Shown piece by piece: positions 1 to 4,992 of a stretch of 11,600 bases of DNA (the stretch's first letter is position 1; each line of letters begins with the position of its first letter). Origin of the DNA: Sulfurimonas sp. (GTDB taxonomy: Bacteria > Campylobacterota > Campylobacteria > Campylobacterales > Sulfurimonadaceae); the NCBI GenBank assembly GCA_027066935.1, contig JAMOMX010000218.1, positions 1-11,600 on the forward strand, written 5' to 3'. Made by a program: the position numbers and the translations under genes. The notes beneath the pieces were generated by a model. The model was not told the origin of the DNA. It made no database searches and was given only the letters and a program-made list of their open reading frames with translations.

Positions 1-766
1 CTTGTCTAACGCTAAATTGTGAGGTTGCATAGATAGTAAATTTTTTATGTTCTTGTAGCTTTTTATTATCAATAACTTCAAAAGTATAGATAGCCTCTAT
101 CTCATCTCCAAAAAACTCTACACGGATAGCTTCTTGTTCAAAGTAGGGTGGATATATATCTAAACTTTCACCATTTACACGGATATGTCCACTATCAAAG
201 TAACTGTCATTGCGAGAATACCCCATCTCAACAAGACGAAGTAAAAGTTTTTTTTGATTTATCTCATCTCCAACTTCTAAAACTTGAACCATATTTAGAT
301 ATTCTTCAGGGTCACCAAGACCATAGTTAGCAGATACAGACGCGATAACTATAACATCATCATAAGAGAGAAGGTTTGCTGTAGAAGAGAGTCTCATGCG
401 TTCTAATTCATCATTTATAGCACTATCTTTTTCAATAAAGAGATCTTGGCGAGGAATGTAAGCTTCAGGTTGATAATAATCATAATAAGATACAAAATAC
501 TCAACATGGGCATTTGGAAAAAAACCACGAAATTCAGAGTATAGTTGCGCAGCTAAAGTTTTGTTATGAGTCATAATTATTGTAGGCATCTTAACATTTT
601 CTATAACTTTAGCCATAGTATATGTTTTACCACTACCTGTTACACCCTCAAGTGTTTGGTATCGATTACCTCTTAATATCGAATCACTTAACTCTTTTAT
701 AGCAGTAGGTTGATCACCAGCTGGTTCAAAAGGGGTATGTGCTTTAAAGTTGATTTGATTTTTCAT
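1..766 (-). CDS. uvrB: UvrABC excinuclease subunit B, N-terminal part (gene runs off left edge)
   Basis: UvrB is the damage-verifying helicase-like subunit of nucleotide excision repair. UvrA loads it on DNA and it then recruits UvrC for incision. The 255 codons visible on the minus strand start MKNQINFKAHTPFEPAGDQP, the usual UvrB N-terminus. They contain Walker A GVTGSGKT (residues 41-48) and the segment FVSYYDYYQPEAYIP (91-105), the tyrosine-rich beta-hairpin that UvrB inserts between the DNA strands. The SSTANLLSYDDVIVIASVSA block (127-146) is also typical. The remaining helicase motifs, the UvrC-binding UVR motif and the stop lie beyond base 1. The ATG at 764-766 has no Shine-Dalgarno sequence, but a TATAAT lies just upstream, so the message may be leaderless. 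The gene is transcribed divergently from the OmpA-like gene. The family assignment is certain; the full length is unknown. Confidence 0.97.
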   Translation of the reverse strand, partial: MKNQINFKAHTPFEPAGDQPTAIKELSDSILRGNRYQTLEGVTGSGKTYTMAKVIENVKMPTIIMTHNKTLAAQLYSEFRGFFPNAHVEYFVSYYDYYQPEAYIPRQDLFIEKDSAINDELERMRLSSTANLLSYDDVIVIASVSANYGLGDPEEYLNMVQVLEVGDEINQKKLLLRLVEMGYSRNDSYFDSGHIRVNGESLDIYPPYFEQEAIRVEFFGDEIEAIYTFEVIDNKKLQEHKKFTIYATSQFSVRQ

Positions 767-773
767 TGGTGAA

Positions 774-779
774 ATTATA
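774..779 (-). promoter_or_regulatory. Candidate -10 element for uvrB
   Basis: On the minus strand this reads TATAAT, a perfect sigma-70 -10 hexamer. Its 3' end is 7 nt from the uvrB ATG, so initiation at normal spacing would fall within a base or two of the start codon. No good -35 hexamer is visible at 17 nt, which is common for Campylobacterota promoters. Confidence 0.4.
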
Positions 780-896
780 GCTAAATTGCTGTTTTTGTAA
801 TGATTTGAACCATTATAAATGCTCTCTTACTTACAAATAACATCTTTAACAATATTAGGAATATTTTTTGCTACATACTTTATAAAAAGTGTATAT

Positions 897-2618
897 ATGA
901 AATTATTTTTATTATTAACCTCTCTACTTCTACTAACTAACTTAAGTGCAAAAGAGTCTGATTATTCTATAATTATTGATAAAAAATTTGACAATAAGCT
1001 CTTAGATATTTCCCAAGATTATGATCGTGATATATCAGCTGTTGGTTTTACAAAAAAATATAAAACACATAATACTGCTCAATCATTTAGTGACCCTTTT
1101 GAATATTTAAAAAGTATAAATGGTGCTTACGGTACGCAAATGCAACTTATAAAAGCAAATGACATAGGTAAAATTATAATGGATAAATCCTCATCTTTAT
1201 CTCAATTTAGTGAGGCAATTGCAATTGCAAAAACTCCTGCAAATGGTTATTATATAGGTGGACACTCTATGGATGGGGAGATTATACTTCTAAAATTAGA
1301 TGCAAACGCAAATCTTATTTTTAAAAAAGTATTTGGTACTAAAAATATTGATAAACTTAATAATATTATACGCTTAAACGATGGAGGTGTATTAGCTATT
1401 GGTACATCTACAACTTCAAGAAATTTTAGTGACCCATTGTTTAAAACAGGACTTGGGTTAAATGATATATTTTTAACAAGGTTTTCCGTAAGTGGTAGAG
1501 AATTATGGAGTAAAAAGTATGGTACTCATCATGATGATATGGGTATAGATGCTGTTGAAGCTTATGATGGTTCTATTATTGTAATTGGTAAAACAATTTA
1601 TGATGATAACAGAGATATATCTATGATGCGTATTGATGAAAATGGAAATAAAATATGGATCAAAAATATTTCAAATAAAATATCCACAACACCATATAAG
1701 ATTATCCGATTAAGAGATAATAGATTTTTAATGTCCCTATCCCAAGCAGACAATATGGCAAAAGAACAAATTAGACTAATAAAATTTGACTTACAAAAAA
1801 ATATTATTATTGACAAAAAAATTCACACCACATATTCATCAGCACTCAAAGATATAAAAGAGTATGCTGATGGTGGTTTAGTTGGTGTAGGATATGTAAG
1901 AGATGGATATAATACTGACGCTCTTATTATGATGTTAGACTCAAATCTCAAATTATTATATCAAACCCATTTTGGTGAAGAAAGCTATGATACTTTAAAT
2001 GCTGTAACAATCCTACATAATTCTCAAGCTGCTGCTGCTGGTATATATACATATAGTAATTCACAAGAAGCCAATATGTGGATAATTAAACTAAATCGTG
2101 ATGCAACAATAGCTCAAAAATCAACAAATTCAAATAATTTTTATGAGATGTTATACACACTATATAAAGATGAAATTAAAACAAAACAAATCAAAATAAA
2201 AAGAGATTTATCTATTGAATTTATAGATGAAAGACTTTATTTTAATGCTGGAAAATATCAACTTACAAAAACTCAAAAATTGTTTTTAGATAAATTTTCT
2301 AAAAAATTATTACCACTTTTAGATAAATATAGAACTCAAGTTAAAACACTAGAAGTGAATGGACACACATCAAGCGAATGGGCAAACACTTCATTTAGTG
2401 AAAGATATTTAAAAAATGAAAAACTTTCTTTAAATCGTTCATATGCAACGCTAAGTTATATGTTTAACACACAAGATGAACAAACAAAACAATGGTTAGT
2501 AAAAGTTTTAAAAGGTAGTGGTTATAGTTACAGTAAAAATATTAGTTTTAATAAAGTGGAAAATAGAGAGTTATCAAGAAGAGTCTCATTTAAAATTATT
2601 TTAAATGAGACAAAATAG
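897..2618 (+). CDS. Exported repeat (probable beta-propeller) protein with C-terminal OmpA-like domain
   Basis: The protein has 573 residues from the preferred ATG at 897. That start gives a clean signal peptide: MK, a leucine-rich core, and probable cleavage after LSA (residue 18). An in-frame ATG at 819 would add 26 hydrophobic residues and overlaps a TATAAA that looks like the -10 box, so I do not favour it. Residues about 30-400 contain roughly six degenerate repeats of about 50 residues. Each has the pattern 'D-I/A-x-hydrophobic-K/R-hydrophobic-D...G...K-x-F/Y-G...GG-x-hydrophobic-x-hydrophobic-G', for example GGVLAIGTS and GGLVGVGYV; this suggests a beta-propeller. Residues about 440-570 resemble an OmpA-like peptidoglycan-binding domain: EVNGHTSSE (486-494), LNRSYATLSYM and a terminal NRELSRRVSFKI. 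The protein is probably held to peptidoglycan in the periplasm or outer membrane. Its ligand is unknown. It is convergent with the next gene, with only 8 bp between them. Confidence 0.8.
   Translation: MKLFLLLTSLLLLTNLSAKESDYSIIIDKKFDNKLLDISQDYDRDISAVGFTKKYKTHNTAQSFSDPFEYLKSINGAYGTQMQLIKANDIGKIIMDKSSSLSQFSEAIAIAKTPANGYYIGGHSMDGEIILLKLDANANLIFKKVFGTKNIDKLNNIIRLNDGGVLAIGTSTTSRNFSDPLFKTGLGLNDIFLTRFSVSGRELWSKKYGTHHDDMGIDAVEAYDGSIIVIGKTIYDDNRDISMMRIDENGNKIWIKNISNKISTTPYKIIRLRDNRFLMSLSQADNMAKEQIRLIKFDLQKNIIIDKKIHTTYSSALKDIKEYADGGLVGVGYVRDGYNTDALIMMLDSNLKLLYQTHFGEESYDTLNAVTILHNSQAAAAGIYTYSNSQEANMWIIKLNRDATIAQKSTNSNNFYEMLYTLYKDEIKTKQIKIKRDLSIEFIDERLYFNAGKYQLTKTQKLFLDKFSKKLLPLLDKYRTQVKTLEVNGHTSSEWANTSFSERYLKNEKLSLNRSYATLSYMFNTQDEQTKQWLVKVLKGSGYSYSKNISFNKVENRELSRRVSFKIILNETK
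2583..2611. terminator. Perfect 13-bp hairpin in the 3' end of the OmpA-like gene
   Basis: GTCTCATTTAAAA (2583-2595), loop TTA, and the exact reverse complement (2599-2611) lie inside the last codons of the OmpA-like gene, between two convergent genes. No U-run follows on the plus strand (AAAATAG), so this is not a textbook intrinsic terminator. It may still act as a bidirectional terminator or as 3'-end protection of the messages. Confidence 0.45.
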
Positions 2619-2626
2619 TTAATGAA

Positions 2627-2965
2627 TTAATCACAAGATGGAACTTCACCATCAGAAGCAAATTCCCAAACAAAGTCGTATAAGTTTTCTATATGTCTAG
2701 GCTTCATTTCATCAAATTTTTCGACACCTGATGGACAAAGTTCTTTCCAAGTATCAATTAATTTTTCCTCTTCTTTAAAAGACTCCCATGAAGCGCGATC
2801 ATATTTAGCTGCAAAAAGTGAACCATATTGAAGACCATCTTTTTTACAGATTTTAAGTTTTTTAAGATAATATTTTTGACCTTTATTTACATCAGCAGAT
2901 GCAGTAGTTGTAAATAGTGAGACAGATAATACAATAGTTAGAATTGATAATACTGTTTTTTTCAT
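2627..2965 (-). CDS. Small exported three-cysteine protein, cytochrome c-like N-terminus without heme motif
   Basis: The protein has 112 residues, with a signal peptide (MKK, hydrophobic core, likely cleavage after TASA at residue 24). The mature protein begins DVNKGQKYYLKKL, which resembles the start of small class I cytochromes c. There is no CxxCH, however. The three cysteines (C40, C77, C111) are widely spaced, and the chain is rich in charged and aromatic residues. From memory, similar short periplasmic proteins in Campylobacterota are sometimes labelled 'cytochrome c'; the missing heme motif argues against heme attachment here. The Shine-Dalgarno AAAGGA overlaps the stop of the upstream gene (2975-2977) and sits 5-6 nt from the ATG, so the two genes should be co-transcribed. 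The function is unknown. A periplasmic redox or metal-related role is only a guess. Confidence 0.8.
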   Translation of the reverse strand: MKKTVLSILTIVLSVSLFTTTASADVNKGQKYYLKKLKICKKDGLQYGSLFAAKYDRASWESFKEEEKLIDTWKELCPSGVEKFDEMKPRHIENLYDFVWEFASDGEVPSCD

Positions 2966-2974
2966 ATTTTTCCT

Positions 2975-3289
2975 TTAATTTATTTGATTTGATGCTCTAA
3001 AACTAAGACGTGTCTTGTCTTGTTTAAACTTTTTATATAACTTAAATCTAGCCTTAAGTAATCCTTCTTTATCTAAAGAAAATGCTTCTATCATATTTTC
3101 TTCGCTTACATCTGCGCTATCCATAGCAAAAAGCTTTAACTCTTTTTTTGTAAGTTTCGATTTTATTATACCATAAAGTGTTTTATCGTTTTCAATAAAT
3201 TCATTAATATCCATTACACAATACTCAGCTAATTTTTCTCTGAATGAGTTATCTGCGTTATATTGTCTCCATACTGTACTCTCTAACAT
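2975..3289 (-). CDS. Small protein with a possible sigma-region-4-like helix-turn-helix
   Basis: The protein has 104 residues, starting MLESTVWRQY at the ATG 3287-3289. A strong GAGGA Shine-Dalgarno sequence lies 7 nt before it. A longer reading frame begins at 3352, but the extra 21 codons have no ribosome site and look untranslated. It is wholly soluble and highly charged. Residues about 37-92 (LYGIIKSKLTKKELKLFAMD, then SLDKEGLLKARFKLYKKFKQ) resemble sigma-70 region 4 or a LuxR-type helix-turn-helix: 'LT-x-x-E' opening, short turn, then a recognition-like helix followed by basic residues. This is a pattern resemblance, not a confirmed family. It is the first gene of a pair with the exported three-cysteine protein, 9 bp apart. 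It could be a DNA-binding regulator or a sigma/anti-sigma-like accessory factor, or simply an uncharacterised helical protein. Confidence 0.75.
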   Translation of the reverse strand: MLESTVWRQYNADNSFREKLAEYCVMDINEFIENDKTLYGIIKSKLTKKELKLFAMDSADVSEENMIEAFSLDKEGLLKARFKLYKKFKQDKTRLSFRASNQIN

Positions 3290-3321
3290 TATATTTCCTC
3301 GTAAAAATTCTTGTAAGGAGC

Positions 3322-3341
3322 AAATTTTATTTATAAAATTT
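3322..3341. repeat. 20-bp AT-rich palindrome upstream of the sigma-like gene
   Basis: AAATTTTAT, two T bases, then ATAAAATTT form a perfect 9-bp inverted repeat. It lies 33-52 bp before the start at 3289, where a promoter or operator is expected. On the minus strand it also contains TATAAA. It could be an operator, a cruciform-prone promoter element or a chance AT-rich palindrome. Confidence 0.35.
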
Positions 3342-3371
3342 AGCCCAAACAAGAAATAAATTTTTATTAAT

Positions 3372-3392
3372 CTAGAGTTATTTTAACTCTAG
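3372..3392 (-). terminator. Hairpin containing the serB stop codon
   Basis: CTAGAGTTA, loop of three, TAACTCTAG is a perfect 9-bp stem. The serB stop codon TAA (3378-3380) lies inside one arm. No T-run follows on the minus strand (ATTAATAAAAATTT), so intrinsic termination is only possible. Like the hairpin at 2583-2611, it overlaps a coding 3' end. Confidence 0.4.
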
Positions 3393-4004
3393 TAACAACT
3401 CTCTTAAATCTTTTTGCTCTATAATTATAGTTGCTTCTTTTTTTAGTATATCTCTTGCACAAAATGCTACTCGAGTACCAGCATGAGCAAACATACTTAA
3501 ATCATTTGCCCCATCACCACACACTAAAGTCTCTTCTTTGCTTACTCCAAGTATATTTTGAAGTCTTACTAACATATCACCTTTTGAAAAATTAAACATC
3601 ATATCTCCACCAACAAGCCCAGTTAATTTTCCGTTCTTCACATGTAAAGCATTTGAAAAATCTGCATCATACCCCAATATATCTTTTGCATAAGATGTAG
3701 CAGTTCTAAAACCCCCACTAAAACACACCACTTTTATACCTCTGTTTTTTAATTCAGCTATCGTTTCTTTTGCCCCTGGCATATATGGCAAGTTATGTGA
3801 TATTTTTTCAACAATAGAATAGTCCAAACCTTTTAAAAGCTCAACGCGAAGTTGAAGTGATTCAAAAAAATCAACTCTTCCACTCATAGCCTCTTCGGTA
3901 ATTGCAGAAACTTTTTTACCAAGTCCAAGTTCCTCTGCAAAAAAATCAATTGTTTCGCCATCCATCAGAGTAGAATCAAAATCAAAAACTGCTAATTTTA
4001 ACAT
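3378..4004 (-). CDS. serB: Phosphoserine phosphatase (SerB-type HAD hydrolase)
   Basis: The enzyme dephosphorylates O-phosphoserine to serine, the last step of the phosphorylated serine pathway, in the cytosol. The 208 residues match the single-domain SerB length; E. coli SerB carries an extra N-terminal domain. All HAD motifs are present: motif I DFDST with nucleophile D8 and acid D10, motif II FSGGF (S96), motif III lysine K141 in FSKGD, and motif IV GDGANDLSM (D164, D168) for magnesium. A cap-like segment lies between residues 16 and 75. The ATG is preceded by AGGG about 10 nt upstream. The gene diverges from the MetF-like gene and shares its short control region. Both act near serine and one-carbon metabolism, which fits co-location though not necessarily co-regulation. 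A related HAD phosphatase specificity cannot be excluded. Confidence 0.88.
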   Translation of the reverse strand: MLKLAVFDFDSTLMDGETIDFFAEELGLGKKVSAITEEAMSGRVDFFESLQLRVELLKGLDYSIVEKISHNLPYMPGAKETIAELKNRGIKVVCFSGGFRTATSYAKDILGYDADFSNALHVKNGKLTGLVGGDMMFNFSKGDMLVRLQNILGVSKEETLVCGDGANDLSMFAHAGTRVAFCARDILKKEATIIIEQKDLRELLLELK

Positions 4005-4024
4005 ATATTTTTTCCCTATTTAGT

Positions 4025-4042
4025 TATAATATTGCAATTATA
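4025..4042. promoter_or_regulatory. Overlapping divergent -10 elements between serB and the metF-like gene
   Basis: TATAAT on the plus strand (4025-4030) would start transcription near 4037, giving a leader of about 23 nt to the TTG at 4060. TATAAT on the minus strand (4037-4042) would start near 4030, giving about 26 nt to the serB ATG. The palindrome ATTGCAAT (4031-4038) lies between the two boxes. Both leaders contain the expected Shine-Dalgarno sequence. No clear -35 boxes are seen. Confidence 0.5.
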
Positions 4043-4059
4043 TCCAAATAGGACAGCAT

Positions 4060-4971
4060 TTGTTTGACGCACTAATTAATAAACTTCAAAATGATACTTA
4101 CATTACACTTGAGACTACTCCTGGGCATTCACCTCAATTTAGCCCAATTGTACAAAAAATTGCAAATTTAGAACTTCAAAACTATGTAGATGGATTTACA
4201 ACAACAGATAACCCTCTAGCAAAATTAAAATATAACTCTCTTTTTGCTGCAAAACTACTCCAAGATAAATTTAACAAACCAGTAATTGCTACAATGAGTA
4301 TGCGTGATAGAAATAAAATTGCCTTGCAATCAGACCTACTTGGTGCAAATGAGATAGATATTCGAGCAATATTAGCACTTACTGGTGATCCTGCTACTAT
4401 GAGTGATCAGCCTCGTGCAAAAGGTGTTTTTGAAGCTGATAGTTCTATGCTTCTTGATATGATAACTTGCTTTAACTCTGGAATTAGTTATGCAGGTAAA
4501 CCGTTTAGCATTAAACCTGAAAAAATCTACCCATTTGCAGTAATAAATAGCTATGCTAAAAACCCTAAAACATTACAAAAAAAGATGCAAAAAAAGATAA
4601 AGCGTGGATCTATTGGAATCATTTCTCAACCTGTTTATAGTGTAGAAAATGCAAAATTACTTTTAGATTTAAAGGAAAAAGCAAATATTGAGTGTTGCAC
4701 AGAATCAAAAAGTGCTGAATTGATTTTGGGAGTATTTCCAATAACAAAATTTCGTACAGCCCAATTTCTTTCAGCTCATGTTCCTGGTATAAATGTACCA
4801 GACAGATGGCTAGAGGCATTAAGGATAGCAAGCACAAAAAGTGTTGAGGAGGAATACAAAGTTGGCTTCGAACTTAGTAAAAACTTATTTGATGAACTAA
4901 AATCACTTCACCCAAAAATTCACTTAATGACTGCAAATCAATTTCAAATAGCTAAAGATATATTGATTTAA
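4060..4971 (+). CDS. Methylenetetrahydrofolate reductase family protein (MetF-like), TTG start
   Basis: MetF reduces 5,10-methylenetetrahydrofolate to 5-methyltetrahydrofolate with bound FAD, supplying methyl groups for methionine. The 303 residues are close to the roughly 300 of bacterial MetF. Recognisable blocks are ITLETTPG (15-22, the place of the catalytic Glu motif), GFTTTDNPLA (45-54), SMRDRNKIALQSDLLGA (80-96) and ILALTGDP (104-111, the conserved Asp near the flavin). C-terminal blocks are GIISQPVY (186-193) and LGVFPITKFRTAQFL (223-237). The divergence from E. coli MetF is considerable, so the symbol is left blank. The start is TTG at 4060-4062, with AGGA 8 nt upstream; no in-frame ATG fits near it. 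The convergent neighbour ends 17 bp away. A folate-dependent or corrinoid-linked reductase of the same fold is the alternative. Confidence 0.82.
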   Translation: MFDALINKLQNDTYITLETTPGHSPQFSPIVQKIANLELQNYVDGFTTTDNPLAKLKYNSLFAAKLLQDKFNKPVIATMSMRDRNKIALQSDLLGANEIDIRAILALTGDPATMSDQPRAKGVFEADSSMLLDMITCFNSGISYAGKPFSIKPEKIYPFAVINSYAKNPKTLQKKMQKKIKRGSIGIISQPVYSVENAKLLLDLKEKANIECCTESKSAELILGVFPITKFRTAQFLSAHVPGINVPDRWLEALRIASTKSVEEEYKVGFELSKNLFDELKSLHPKIHLMTANQFQIAKDILI

Positions 4972-4974
4972 AAT

Positions 4975-4992
4975 TTAATCTAACCTGATTAA
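4975..4992. terminator. Short hairpin between convergent gene ends
   Basis: TTAATC (4975-4980), six-base loop, GATTAA (4987-4992) is a perfect 6-bp stem. It lies between the metF-like stop and the GGDEF-EAL stop, which it overlaps. It is weak and AT-rich, with no strong T-run; it is listed because it is the only structure at this convergent junction. Confidence 0.25.

Noticed and set aside
148..330. Plus-strand open frame inside uvrB
   Set aside because: It is antisense to well-conserved UvrB codons and has low-complexity composition; a shadow of the real gene.
819..896. Upstream ATG that would extend the OmpA-like protein by 26 hydrophobic residues
   Set aside because: The ATG overlaps a TATAAA that looks like the -10 box, has no ribosome site, and would bury the clean signal peptide starting at 897.
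3290..3352. 21-codon N-terminal extension of the sigma-like protein
   Set aside because: The strong GAGGA site lies directly before the ATG at 3289; the extension has no ribosome site of its own and spans the likely promoter palindrome.
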